The notes under the pieces are model-generated. The model had not been told where the DNA came from, made no database searches, and saw only the letters and a program-made list of their open reading frames with translations. Positions 45,001 through 54,200 of a stretch of 64,000 nucleotides of DNA are shown here, piece by piece. Position 1 is the first letter of the stretch. Each line of letters starts with the position of its first letter. Where the stretch lies: NCBI GenBank assembly GCA_963972525.1, contig CAXAUZ010000001.1, positions 434,001 to 498,000 on the forward strand, read 5' to 3'. Source of the stretch: Salinilacustrithrix sp003476595. Its GTDB lineage: Bacteria > Actinomycetota > Acidimicrobiia > Acidimicrobiales > Salinilacustritrichaceae. The translations under genes and the position numbers were made by a program.

Positions 45001-45210
45001 CGTCGCGCCGCCACGGTCCTCTCTGCCCTCGTGCCCTACACGGATCTCGTGTGCTGGCAGGGGACGTGCTCCTACGGTCCCGTCGCCGCCGTCGCCGCCG
45101 ACCTCGGCTCCCTGGTCGGTGACCGACGCGCGGACAGCTGGAGGGCCACAGCCCGGCGACTCGACGCGTCGTTGGCCGCCGGCCCGGCGATCGGTGCGAC
45201 CGACGCCTGA
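42073..45210 (+). CDS. SARP-type transcriptional regulator with ATPase domain
   Basis: 1045 aa. The N-terminal OmpR-like winged helix (residues ~8-92) includes IRVFGPVTAERAGQELTL and TARQSLQNHVSRLRAKLG. A BTAD domain follows (~95-240). Next comes a STAND/AAA-type ATPase with Walker A GPPGIGKSS (281-289) and Walker B-like LLVLDDLDRA. A long helical, TPR-like C-terminal half completes it. This is the AfsR/SARP large-regulator plan: an ATP-dependent activator that binds direct repeats near promoters. It is divergent from the giant RHS gene with under 100 bp between the starts, so it probably controls that gene (inference). The ligand is unknown. Start GTG 42073 (leaderless-type) or ATG 42046. 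Confidence 0.85.
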   Translation: MSGGRAGIRVFGPVTAERAGQELTLPAGERLVLAALTVAFPGAASEHRLTEVLWRDQEPPRTARQSLQNHVSRLRAKLGADAILHGAGGYSLNPSTHVDVHHLRRRLPEVSTLRAHDPGAALGLVDELLGTVAAPALPELGEDPAAVGLRTVVRRELAGLRTERASLLVELDRPDEAVGELERLLVADPGDERRWELLLVALDRAGRRGEALATYQRARRALIDAYGVEPGPALRDAQRQLLGTSGPTVDALAAIRPFGRDDVRRDVLAAVADGGVATLLGPPGIGKSSVLAAVADAWVDGAVLRVECADNPWSALGPVDALLARLAAMLPEQGIPPRVAAVRTGAEATEVREPGGLNRRVADAILDGLRRLPRPLLVLDDLDRAGPTTSDILARVAADPHVGCVAAGREHASLASTLASDVELVLGGLDADALTALARSSCVGVEVSAQAGSWLHRHTGGHPLYALEVLASLGSDRPWECDDADVELRLSPSLVSLVQARLNSVPRAARPLLDAAAVCGEPVDLGLVGRVVDVAELQSLVDAGIIVRSDEGAVRFAHALLAKVADELVPEGRRLELHHAMGSLAADPAVRAHHLGAAAHLDPDAAITALATAGRAAVDELAHADAAIWFHRAADVAGAHGHTAGDELELRLDACDNDRLAGQPGHAEPLLAVAERALVDGRDDLRRRATLAAVQLGEVVDAGPLQQRASVIAERALALEQRGPWRARLLATASILHSISGEPDRCRTMFCEALATLDADDDGTACAVLPYAYMSLGHPDDLPHREAAMRRLAAASARRDDPVASWEANHLACSVAIARGDGPALRRAFTACVRLLERTGDAGRRWSTGYLEAAICAIDRRFDRAEQLAGEIITSGSGVAPARAVAAASGQLLGLRWAQGRLDELADAIEQLVADQPEIPAWKAAGSLVVASRRPDLARAWLDEVAADSFASLPRDFAWLAGVLCCGAAAVQLVDARRAATVLSALVPYTDLVCWQGTCSYGPVAAVAADLGSLVGDRRADSWRATARRLDASLAAGPAIGATDA

Positions 45211-45237
45211 GCAGCGTCATCGCGCGTGAACACTGGC

Positions 45238-45243
45238 TACGGT
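45238..45243 (+). promoter_or_regulatory. putative leaderless promoter of the crotonase operon
   Basis: TACGGT ends 8 nt before the ATG at 45252, in the 41-bp gap after the SARP gene. It would drive the crotonase-phosphotransferase-thioesterase genes and perhaps recCBD. Confidence 0.4.
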
Positions 45244-45251
45244 CGTTGCCA

Positions 45252-46049
45252 ATGACCGACTCGCACATCCGCTACGAGGTCGACGACGGGATCGCCACGA
45301 TCACCGTCGACCGGCCCGAGAAGCGCAACGCCATGACCTACGCCGTCCTGGCCGACTTCACCGACGCCGTCTGGCGCGCCTCCGACGACGAGGCCGCCCG
45401 CGTCGTGATCATCACCGGTGCCGGCGGGGCGTTCTGCGCCGGCACCGACCTGTCCGAGCTGGACGACACCCCCGAGGACGAGCGGGGCACGCGCTCGGGC
45501 CGCGGGGACGTCGGGGAGCGGGCCCGGCAGCCGTGGCCGATCGTGCAGTGCCCGAAGCCCGTGATCGCCGCCATCGACGGCGCCGCCGTGGGCATGGGCG
45601 TGGAGTTCGCCACCCAGGCCGACGTCCGCATCGCCAGCAACCGGGCCAAGCTCGGCTGGATCTTCGTCAAGCGGGGCCTGGTGCCCGACACCGGCGCCGG
45701 CAGCTACCTGCTCCCCCGCATCGTGGGCGCCACCGAGGCGCTGCGCCTGCTGCTGTCCGGCGAGGTCATCGACGCCGAGGAGGCGCTGCGGATCGGCTTC
45801 GTCACCCAGGTGGTGGCCCCCGACGACCTGCTGACCGCCGCCCGCACCGAGGCCGAGCGCTACCTGGAGGCCTCCCCCTTCGCCGTCGCCCGCACCAAGC
45901 GGCTGACCTACCAGGCCATGGCGGCCGAGGTGTCGGCCCACGTGGCCGAGACCGGTCGCCTGCTGCAGGAGTGCTTCCACTCCGAGGACCACGCCGAGGG
46001 CGTGGCCTCCTTCCTCGAGCGGCGCCCGGCGCGCTTCACGGGCCGATGA
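45252..46049 (+). CDS. enoyl-CoA hydratase/isomerase (crotonase) family protein
   Basis: A 265-aa crotonase. Segments include ITVDRPEKRNAMT (acyl-CoA binding and oxyanion hole), GAGGAFCAGTDLSEL, and AIDGAAVGMGVEFATQADVR, where the Glu aligns with the first catalytic Glu of enoyl-CoA hydratase. The region of the second catalytic Glu reads LGWIFVKRGLVPDTGAG, with no Glu but an Asp in VPD as in isomerase-type members. An isomerase or other crotonase activity is therefore as likely as hydration. Next gene overlaps by 4 bp (ATGA). The upstream TTG at 45246 is rejected. Confidence 0.85.
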   Translation: MTDSHIRYEVDDGIATITVDRPEKRNAMTYAVLADFTDAVWRASDDEAARVVIITGAGGAFCAGTDLSELDDTPEDERGTRSGRGDVGERARQPWPIVQCPKPVIAAIDGAAVGMGVEFATQADVRIASNRAKLGWIFVKRGLVPDTGAGSYLLPRIVGATEALRLLLSGEVIDAEEALRIGFVTQVVAPDDLLTAARTEAERYLEASPFAVARTKRLTYQAMAAEVSAHVAETGRLLQECFHSEDHAEGVASFLERRPARFTGR

Positions 46050-47077
46050 GCGGCACCGAGGTCCCCGTCGGGATCGAGCTCGCAGGCGTCCACCGGTGGT
46101 TCCAGGACCACGTCGGCGACGTCGGTGCGGCCGACGAGCTGCAGATCGATCAGGTCCAGGGCGGGCACTCGTGCCTGACCTACATCGTGCGCGCCGCCGA
46201 CGGCTCGAAGTACGTGCTGCGCCGCCCGCCGGTCGGGCACCTGCTGGCCAGCGCGCACGACGTGCTGCGCGAGCACCGCGTCATCACCGCGCTGGCCGAC
46301 ACCGACGTGCCGGTCGCACCGGTGGTCGGTGCCTGCGAGGACCCCGAGGTCACGGGCGCGCCGTTCTACGTGATGGCGTTCGTCGACGGGCCGGTGCTCC
46401 ACGACCGGGCCGCCGCCGAGCGCCTCGACATCGCCGCTCGCCAGCGGGCCGCCGAATCGATGATCGACGTGCTCGTCGCCCTGCGCGACGTCGACCCCGA
46501 CGCCGTCGGGCTCGGCGACTTCGCCAAGCGCAGCGACTACCTGGGTCGCCAGCTCCGCCGATGGCACGGCCAGTGGGAGGCGGCCGACACCCGGCCGATG
46601 CCCGGCATGGCGCCGCTGCACGACTGGCTGGTCGAGAACCAGCCGGAGGAGGGCCCGGCCGGCGTCGTCCACGGCGACTTCCGCCTCGGCAACGTCATCC
46701 ACGCCCCCGACGGCTCGGTGGCCGCGCTGCTCGACTGGGAGCTGTGCACGCTCGGCCCGCCGGCGGCGGACCTGTCGTACCTGCTGAGCTGGTGGGTGGA
46801 CCCCGCCGGCACCCGGGCCGACGCCGCATCGGCCGCCGAGGGCTTCCCCGACCGGGCCCAGCTCGTGGCCTGGTACGAGGAGCGCACCGGCGAGGCGGCC
46901 CGGGACCTCGACTACTGGCTCGCCTTCCACGCCTGGCGGTCCGCGTGCATCGCGGCGGGCGTCTACACCCGGTACAAGGCGGGGCAGATGGGCGCCGGGG
47001 CCGACGACCTGACGCGCTTCGAGGACTCGGTCGAGCACTCGATCCACACCGGGCTCGTCGCCGCCGGCATCGCCTGA
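46046..47077 (+). CDS. phosphotransferase family protein (acyl-CoA metabolism-associated)
   Basis: A 343-aa APH/ACAD10-11-like kinase fold. N-lobe: GGHSCLTYIVRAADGSKYVL and RRPPVGHLLASAHDVLREHR. The catalytic loop is VVHGDFRLGNVI (Brenner motif HGDxxxxN), followed by the metal-binding LLDWELCTLGPPAADLSYLL. Relatives are found beside acyl-CoA dehydrogenases and crotonases and phosphorylate hydroxyacyl-CoA intermediates in some organisms; antibiotic resistance is unlikely in this setting. It overlaps the crotonase gene and is followed 4 bp later by a thioesterase. Confidence 0.85.
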   Translation: MSGTEVPVGIELAGVHRWFQDHVGDVGAADELQIDQVQGGHSCLTYIVRAADGSKYVLRRPPVGHLLASAHDVLREHRVITALADTDVPVAPVVGACEDPEVTGAPFYVMAFVDGPVLHDRAAAERLDIAARQRAAESMIDVLVALRDVDPDAVGLGDFAKRSDYLGRQLRRWHGQWEAADTRPMPGMAPLHDWLVENQPEEGPAGVVHGDFRLGNVIHAPDGSVAALLDWELCTLGPPAADLSYLLSWWVDPAGTRADAASAAEGFPDRAQLVAWYEERTGEAARDLDYWLAFHAWRSACIAAGVYTRYKAGQMGAGADDLTRFEDSVEHSIHTGLVAAGIA

Positions 47078-47081
47078 TCCG

Positions 47082-47882
47082 GTGGCCGACCGCGCCACCA
47101 CCATGGCCGAGCGCCTGGCGCTCGAGACATCCGGCGAGGACGAGCTGCGCAGCCGGGCCCCGGCTGACGCCCGCCACGTCTACGGCGGGTGGCTGATCGC
47201 CCAGGCGCTGCGGGCCGCCGGGACCACGGTGGACCCCGACCGCCACGCCATCGCCCTCCACGCGTCGTTCGTCGTGGCCGGCACGCCGGAGGAGCACGTC
47301 CGCTACGGGGTCGAGCGCACCCGCGACGGCTCGAGCTTCACCACCCGGCGGGTCACGGCCTCCCAGGGTGCGGGCACGGTGCTCGTGCTGACTGCGGACT
47401 TCCAGCGCGACGAGCCCGGCGCCGACTACGAGCTCCCCGTCGTGCCCGGCATCCCCGGACCGGAGGGTCTGGCAACGGGCCGCTACGACAACCCGCTCCT
47501 CGAGAGCCGGGACGTGCCGGTCGACGCCGTGACCGGCGGACTGCCCCACACGCGGCGGGCGTGGTTCCGGGTCCGGGCGCCGCTGCCCCTCGAGCCGGAC
47601 CTGCACCTGCAGACGGTGGCCTACCTCAGCGACTTTGGCGCGACCCGCGCCGTGCGCGAGCCCCACGCCCACCTGGCCGACGACGCCCGGCGCATCTCGA
47701 TGTCGCTCGACCACAGCATCTGGTTCCACCGGCCCGTGGACGCATCGGGCTGGCTGCTGTCGGAGATGACCCCGATCGCGTCGGGTCGCGGCCGGGGTCT
47801 GGCCATCGGTTCGGTGCGCACCGAGGACGGCCGCCTCGTCGCGACGATCGCCCAGGAAGCCCTGCTCCGAGAACGTCCCTGA
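47082..47882 (+). CDS. acyl-CoA thioesterase, TesB-like double hotdog
   Basis: A 266-aa protein with the TesB/acyl-CoA thioesterase II pattern. The first hotdog half has RHVYGGWLIAQALRAAGTTV and HASFVVAGTPEEHVRYGVER, then TTRRVTASQGAGTVLVLTAD. The second half has ISMSLDHSIWFHRPVDASGW, SGRGRGLAIGSVRTEDGRLV and ATIAQEALLR, with the family's Asp (LDHS) and Gln (AQE) present. It hydrolyses acyl-CoAs, completing an acyl-CoA-handling operon with the two genes upstream. Start GTG 47082, 4 bp after the previous stop; ATG 47103 is an alternative. Confidence 0.85.
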   Translation: MADRATTMAERLALETSGEDELRSRAPADARHVYGGWLIAQALRAAGTTVDPDRHAIALHASFVVAGTPEEHVRYGVERTRDGSSFTTRRVTASQGAGTVLVLTADFQRDEPGADYELPVVPGIPGPEGLATGRYDNPLLESRDVPVDAVTGGLPHTRRAWFRVRAPLPLEPDLHLQTVAYLSDFGATRAVREPHAHLADDARRISMSLDHSIWFHRPVDASGWLLSEMTPIASGRGRGLAIGSVRTEDGRLVATIAQEALLRERP

Positions 47883-47936
47883 AGCCAGCCACGGGTGGTC
47901 GGCGCGGTCACGGCGATCGACTACGAAGGGACGGAG

Positions 47937-50900
47937 ATGTTCACGATCCACCGCTCGGAGCGGGCCGACGCGCTCGTGGACGGCCTCGTCGAGGTCGTGG
48001 CCACGCCGTTGCCCGACCCGTTCGCGGCCGAGGTCGTGGCCGTGCCCACGCGCGGCGTCGAGCGCTGGCTCACCCACCGGCTCGGCGCGACCGTCGGCGC
48101 CAGCCCGGGCCGGTCCGACGGCGTGTGCGCCAACGTCGAGTTCCCCTTCCCCGGCCGCCTCGTCGGTGACGTGCTCGCGGTGGCAACCGGCGTCGACCGC
48201 GACGAGGACCCGTGGCGGCCCGAGCGCCTGGTCTGGCCGGTGCTCAGCGTGCTGGACCGCTGCGCCGGCGAGCCGTGGCTGCGCATGGTCGGCGCCCACC
48301 TCGGCGTGCGCGGTCCGGGCGTCGAGCCCGACGAGCACGACGCGCTGCGCCGCCGGCGCCGGCATCCCGCGGCCCGCCACATCGCCGAGCTGTTCGACCG
48401 CTACGGCGTGTTCCGCCCCTCGATGGTGCTGGCCTGGCTGGCGCGGACGAGCGCGGACGACGACGCCGACCCCGACCTCCCACCGGATGCCCGCTGGCAA
48501 CCCGAGCTGCTCCGCCGGGTGCGCGACCACGTCGGCGTGGCCTCCCCGCCCGAGCGGATCGCCGACGCGGTCGAGCGCCTGCGGGCCGATGCGGTGGACC
48601 TCGACGGCGTCGTGCCCGACCGGGTGTCGCTGTTCGGCCTCACCCGCCTGCCCGCCACCTACCTCGAGGTGCTCCGCGCCCTGGCCACCCACCACGACGT
48701 GCACCTGTTCGCGCTGCACCCGTCGCTGGCGCTGTGGGACCGGATCGCCGATGCCCACGCCGATGTCGTGCCCCGCGTGGCCGCGGGGCTGCCCCGCGCC
48801 GAGGACCCGACGCGCCGGGAGCCGAACCACCCGCTGCTCGCCACCTGGGCCCACGACAGCCGCGAGATGCAGCTGGTGCTGTCCGCAGCGGGTGAGGCCG
48901 AGGTCGCCCACCGGGCCCCGGCGCCGCCCCGTCGACCCGGCACGCGCCTGGCCCGGCTGCAGGACGCCATCCACCGGGACGAGGCCCCGGCGCCGGGCGA
49001 GCCCCGCCCCGACCCCGACGACCGGTCCGTGCAGGTGCACGCGTGCCACGGCCGGGGTCGCCAGGTCGAGGTGCTCCGCGACGCCATCTGCCACCTGCTC
49101 GCCGCCGACCCGACCCTGGAGCCCCGCGACGTCATCGTCCTGTGCCCCGACATCGACGAGTACGCGCCGCTGCTCCACGCCACGTTCGGCTCCCGGGACC
49201 CCGACGACCCCGAGCAGCTGCCCGGGCCGCCCGTGCTCCCCTACCGCTTGGCCGACCGGTCGCTGCGCCAGACGAACCCGCTGCTCGGCGCGCTGGCCGA
49301 CCTGCTCGACCTGCTCGACGACCGGCTGACCGCCACCGAGGTCCTGCGCTTCGCCGGCCGCCCGCCGGTGCGACGGCGCTTCGCGTTCGACGACGACGCC
49401 CTCGAGCGGATCGCCGGCTGGGTGGAGGACAGCGGCGTGCGCTGGGGCCTCGACGCCGAGCACCGCCGGCCGTGGTCGCTGCAGTCCGTCGCCGACCACA
49501 CCTGGCGGGCCGGCCTCGACCGGATCCTGCTCGGCGTGGCCATGGACACCGACGACGCCCGCACCGTCGGCGGCCGCCTCCCGCTCGACGACGTGGACAG
49601 CGGCGACATCGACCTGGCCGGTCGCCTCGCCGAGCTCGTCGACCGCTTGGACGCGGTGGTGGCGCACTGCTGCGAGGACCGACCGGTCGGCGACTGGGTC
49701 GGCCTCCTCGGCGAGGCCACCGACCTGCTGCTGGCCGCCCCGCCGGCCGAGGCGTGGCAGCGGGTGCAGGTGGACGCCGTGCTCCGCGACGTCCTGGCCG
49801 AGTCGTCGCGCGAGGGAACCTCCAACGACCGGCCCCTGTCGCTCGCCGAGGTCCGCTCGCTGCTGGCCACCCGCCTCGCCGGCATGCCGACCCGGGCCGA
49901 CTTCCGCACCGGCGCCATCACCATGTGCACGCTCGTGCCGATGCGCGCCGTGCCGCACCGGGTCGTGTGCGTGCTCGGCCTCGACGACGGCGTCTTCCCC
50001 CGCACGTCGCGCACCGACGGCGACGACCTCCTCCAGCGGGTGCCGCTGGTCGGCGACCGCGACCCCCGCACCGAGGACCGCCAGCTCCTGCTCGATGCGG
50101 TGCTCGCCGCCGAGGAGTCCCTCGTCCTCACCTACACCGGCCACGACGAGCGCACGAACGAGGAGCGGGCACCGTCGGTCCCCCTCATCGAGCTGCTCGC
50201 CGTGGTGGGCGACGACGTGGTCACCCACCACCCGCTCCAGCCCTTCGACCCCGACGCCTTCGCCGACGGCGCGCCCTGGAGCTTCGACCCGGTCCAGCTC
50301 GCCGGCGCCCGGGCCGTCGTGGGCGAGCGGGTGGCGCCCCCGCCGTTCCTGTCCGGCGCGCTCGAGGCGCGCGAGGAGATCGCCGTCGGCCTCGACGAGC
50401 TCGTCCGCTTCGTGCAGGACCCGCTGCGCGAGCTCCTGCGCCAGCGCCTCGGGATGTCCACGTGGGACGACGACGACCAGCTGCCCGACGCCATCCCGAT
50501 CGAGCTCGACGCCCTGCAGCGCTGGGGCGTGGGCCAGCGCATCCTGCGCCAGCTGCTCGCCGGCATCGACCTCGACGCGGCCGTCCGGGCCGAGATCGCC
50601 AGCGGCACGCTGCCGCCCGGCGAGCTGCGCCACGCGCTGCTCACCGAGGTGGCCAACACCGCCGGCGCCATCCACCACCTCGCCGTGGAGGAGGGCGTGG
50701 CCGGCCCGCCCACGTCGGTGGAGGTCGACGTCGACGCCGACCTGTTCGAGGCCGACAGCCAGACCGTGCGGGTGCTCGGCACCGTGCCCGGCGTGCACGG
50801 CGACACGGTGGCGGAGGTGTCGTTCTCCTCGCTCAGCCCCAAGACCCGGCTGGCCCTGTGGGTGCGGCTCCTGGCCGTGAGCGCGGCGAGGCCCGAGCGG

Positions 50901-51293
50901 GAGTGGTGCACGCTCGGCATCGGCCGGGCGCGCAACGGCGGCAAGGTCGTGCGCCACCGGGCCCTCGACGGGCCCGCCGAGCACCGCGCCGCCGAGGCCG
51001 CCCGGCTCCTCGGCCGCATCGTCGCCCTGCGCCAGCGCGGGCTGCGCGAACCGCTCCCCCTGCCCTGCAAGACCGCCGAGGCGTGGGCCAGCGCCGCCCA
51101 CCGGGACCAGGACACCCGGGACGCGGCCGGCCGGTGCTGGTCCGGCGGGAAGTTCGGCGGCGACGCCGACGATGCCAGCGCGGTGCGCATCTGGGGCGAG
51201 GGCGCCACGCTCGACCAGCTCCTGGCCGTCGGGCTCGACCCGCTGGCCCGGCACCTGTGGGACCCGATCCTGGTGCGGGAGGCGTGGCGATGA
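47937..51293 (+). CDS. recC: exodeoxyribonuclease V subunit gamma, RecC
   Basis: A 1118-aa RecC, the Chi-recognising subunit of RecBCD. The N-terminus has IHRSERADALVDGLVEVVAT and AVPTRGVERWLTHRLGA. Middle segments HPAARHIAELFDRYGVFRPS and DAVDLDGVVPDRVSLFGLTR are followed by CHGRGRQVEVLRDAICHLL, VCVLGLDDGVFPR and RDPRTEDRQLLLDAV, all hallmarks of RecC. The C-terminus is a nuclease-like fold without catalytic residues in known RecC. The ATG at 47937 has GGGACGGAG before it; the frame is open from 47895. The stop overlaps the recB start (ATGA). Confidence 0.93.
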   Translation: MFTIHRSERADALVDGLVEVVATPLPDPFAAEVVAVPTRGVERWLTHRLGATVGASPGRSDGVCANVEFPFPGRLVGDVLAVATGVDRDEDPWRPERLVWPVLSVLDRCAGEPWLRMVGAHLGVRGPGVEPDEHDALRRRRRHPAARHIAELFDRYGVFRPSMVLAWLARTSADDDADPDLPPDARWQPELLRRVRDHVGVASPPERIADAVERLRADAVDLDGVVPDRVSLFGLTRLPATYLEVLRALATHHDVHLFALHPSLALWDRIADAHADVVPRVAAGLPRAEDPTRREPNHPLLATWAHDSREMQLVLSAAGEAEVAHRAPAPPRRPGTRLARLQDAIHRDEAPAPGEPRPDPDDRSVQVHACHGRGRQVEVLRDAICHLLAADPTLEPRDVIVLCPDIDEYAPLLHATFGSRDPDDPEQLPGPPVLPYRLADRSLRQTNPLLGALADLLDLLDDRLTATEVLRFAGRPPVRRRFAFDDDALERIAGWVEDSGVRWGLDAEHRRPWSLQSVADHTWRAGLDRILLGVAMDTDDARTVGGRLPLDDVDSGDIDLAGRLAELVDRLDAVVAHCCEDRPVGDWVGLLGEATDLLLAAPPAEAWQRVQVDAVLRDVLAESSREGTSNDRPLSLAEVRSLLATRLAGMPTRADFRTGAITMCTLVPMRAVPHRVVCVLGLDDGVFPRTSRTDGDDLLQRVPLVGDRDPRTEDRQLLLDAVLAAEESLVLTYTGHDERTNEERAPSVPLIELLAVVGDDVVTHHPLQPFDPDAFADGAPWSFDPVQLAGARAVVGERVAPPPFLSGALEAREEIAVGLDELVRFVQDPLRELLRQRLGMSTWDDDDQLPDAIPIELDALQRWGVGQRILRQLLAGIDLDAAVRAEIASGTLPPGELRHALLTEVANTAGAIHHLAVEEGVAGPPTSVEVDVDADLFEADSQTVRVLGTVPGVHGDTVAEVSFSSLSPKTRLALWVRLLAVSAARPEREWCTLGIGRARNGGKVVRHRALDGPAEHRAAEAARLLGRIVALRQRGLREPLPLPCKTAEAWASAAHRDQDTRDAAGRCWSGGKFGGDADDASAVRIWGEGATLDQLLAVGLDPLARHLWDPILVREAWR

Positions 51294-54200
51294 TCACCGT
51301 CCTCGAGGCCAGCGCCGGCACCGGCAAGACCCACCGGGTCACCACCGAGGCGGTGCGCGCCGTGGCGGAGGGCACGCCGCTGGAGCAGATGCTGCTGGTG
51401 ACCTTCACCATCGCCGCCACCAGCGAGCTGCGCGCCCGCACCTGGGACCGCCTCGCCCGCACGGCCGCCGCCCTCCACGCCCACCTGCAGGTGACCCCGG
51501 TGGACACCGACGACGAGCTGGTCGCAGAGCTGTGCGACGGTGACGACGACGTCGTCGCCCTCCGCCACCGGAACCTCACCGACGCGATGGCGTCCTTCGA
51601 CGGGGCCACCATCACCACGATCCACGGCTTCTGCCACCAGGTGCTGCAGAGCCTCGGCTTCGCCGCCGACGTCGAGCGGGACCCGACCTTCGTCGAGGAC
51701 GTCCGCGACATGCTCGACGACGTCGTCGCCGACCTGCTCGTCCGCAAGCTCCACAAGGCCACCGGCATCCGGTTCCCGGTCGACCCGGCCCGGCGCATCG
51801 CCGAGAAGGCCATCGTCGACCCCCGCGCCCGCATCGTGCCCGCACCCGACGGCAGCTCCGACGACCTGCGCTCGCGCTTCGCCGTGGCGGTGCGCGACGA
51901 GATGGACCGCCGCAAGCGAGCCGCCGGCCTGCTCGGCTACGACGACCTGCTCCTGCGGGTCGAGGAGGCGCTGGTCGAGGACCCCGACGGCACCGTGCGC
52001 GACCGGCTCCGCCGCCGCTACTCCCTCGTCATCGTCGACGAGTTCCAGGACACCGACGCGGTGCAGTGGGAGATCCTCGAGCGGGCCTTCGGCGACCCAC
52101 CCACCCGCCTCGTGCTGGTCGGCGACCCGAAGCAGGCCATCTACGCCTTCCGGGGCGCCGACGTGCACGCCTACCTGGCCGCCCGCCGCCGGGCCGGCGA
52201 GGGTCACGTCCGCCGCCTCGACCGGAGCTGGCGGGCCGACGCCGGGCTGCTGTCCGGCCTCGACGCCCTCTTCGGCGACACCGCCCTCGGCCACGACGAG
52301 ATCTGCTACGCCAGCACCACCGCGGCGCCGGGACGGGAGGCCACGCGCCTGTCCGGCCTGGCCAAGCCGGCACCCGTGCGCGTCCGCTTGGTGGGCAGCG
52401 ACCGCCCCGGGCTCTCGCTGACGCCGAGCACTGGAGTGGTCCAGAAGGACAGCGCCATCGCGTTCGTGGCCGAGGACCTGGCCTCCGACGTGGTCGCGCT
52501 CCTGAGCCGAGGGGCGACCTACGACGACCCCGACGACGGTGAGCGACCGCTGCAGTGCGGCGACGTCGCCGTCCTCGTCGGTCGCAACCAGGACGCCCTG
52601 ACCGTGCGCGACGCGCTCATCCGCGCCGGGGTGCCTGCCGTGGTGAACGGCACCGGCAGCGTCTTCGGCACCAGCGCGGCCCGGGCCTGGCTGGCGGTGC
52701 TCGAGGCCGTCGAGCGGCCGGCCGCCACCGGCACGGTGCGCAACGCCGCGCTCACCCCGCTGCTCGGCTGGACCGCCGCCGACGTCGACACCGCGGACGA
52801 GCGGGCCTGGGACGCGCTGCACGACCGGCTCCACGAGTGGCACCGGGTGCTCGCCGAGGGGAACGTCGCCGGCCTGTTCGAGCAGCTCAGCGCCCGCACC
52901 GACCTGCCCGCCCGCCTGCTTCGGGTGGAGGGCGGCGAGCGGATGGTGACCGACCTGCGCCACCTGGCCTCCCTGCTGCACGCCCAGGCCGGCCTCGGCG
53001 GCGGCGCACCCTCGCTGCTGGCCTGGCTGCGCGAGCGGATGCGGGAGGCCGACCGGGACACGGCCCAGGACGACCGGAGCCGGCGCCTCGAGACCGACGA
53101 CGCGGCCGTCCAGGTGTGGACCGTGCACCGCAGCAAGGGCCTCGAGTACCCCGTGGTCTACGTCCCGTTCCTGTGGATGCCCCCGCCGGCCCGGGCCGAG
53201 GACGTGCTCGTCTTCCACGACGCCGACTCCGGCGAGCGGGTGATCGACGTCAGCGAACCGAAGGGCCCCCACGCCCAGGAGCGCAGCGAGCACGTGCGCC
53301 GGTACCTCGACGAGGAGGCCGGCGGCGCGCTGCGGCTCGCCTACGTCGCGCTCACGCGGGCCCGCAGCCAGGTGGTGCTGTGGTGGGTGCGGGGCCACGA
53401 CTGCCACCGCTCGCCGCTCGGCCGCCTGCTGCTCGGACCCGAGCTGGCCGACCAGGGCTCGAAGCTGCGCGACGAGCACTGCCGCTCGGCCGCCGACCTC
53501 CTGGCCCAGCGGGCCGGCGGCGCGGTCGCCGTCGAGCAGTCGTCGGGGGCCAGCGGGGCCCGTCTCCCCGGCGCGGAGCCCGACGTCCCCCGCCTGCGGA
53601 CTGCATCCTTCGACCGCAGCATCGACCGGGCCTGGCGGCGCACGTCGTACTCCGCGCTCACCGCCGCCGCCCACGATGCACCCGACCACGACGCACCCGA
53701 GCACGACACGCCCGAGCACGACGAGCGCGGCCTCGAGGACGAGCAGATGCCCGAGGACCTGCCCGCCGGCGGCGACCGCACCGACGCCGCCACCGAGGCC
53801 CGCCTGCGCGCCGTACCGTCCGCCTTCGGCGACCTCGGGGGCGGCGCCACGTTCGGCACCCTCGTCCACGGCGTGCTCGAGGAGGTCGACTTCGCCGCCG
53901 ACGACCTGCCCGGCCAGATCCGCACCGGACTCGCCGCGCAGTACCTCGGCAGCCAGCAGATGGACGCCGACACCCTCGTCGCCGGTCTCGTCGCCGCCAT
54001 CGAGACGCCGCTCGGCCCGCTGGTCGACGACGCCCGCCTCCGGGACGTGCGACCGGCGGACCGCCTCGACGAGCTCCACTTCGAGCTCCCGCTCGTCGGC
54101 GGCGACGACCCCATCGGGCACGTCACCATGCGGGCGATCGCGGATGTCGTGTCGCGCCACCTGCCGGCCGACGATCCCGTCGCCGGGTACGGCGAACGCC

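Noticed and set aside
46695..51254. 1519-codon open frame on the minus strand opposite the thioesterase and recC
   Set aside because: Shadow frame of GC-rich coding DNA; low-complexity composition without any domain, while the opposite strand encodes clear RecC.
50132..54160. 1342-codon open frame opposite recC/recB
   Set aside because: Antisense shadow; the plus strand has intact helicase and nuclease motifs throughout.
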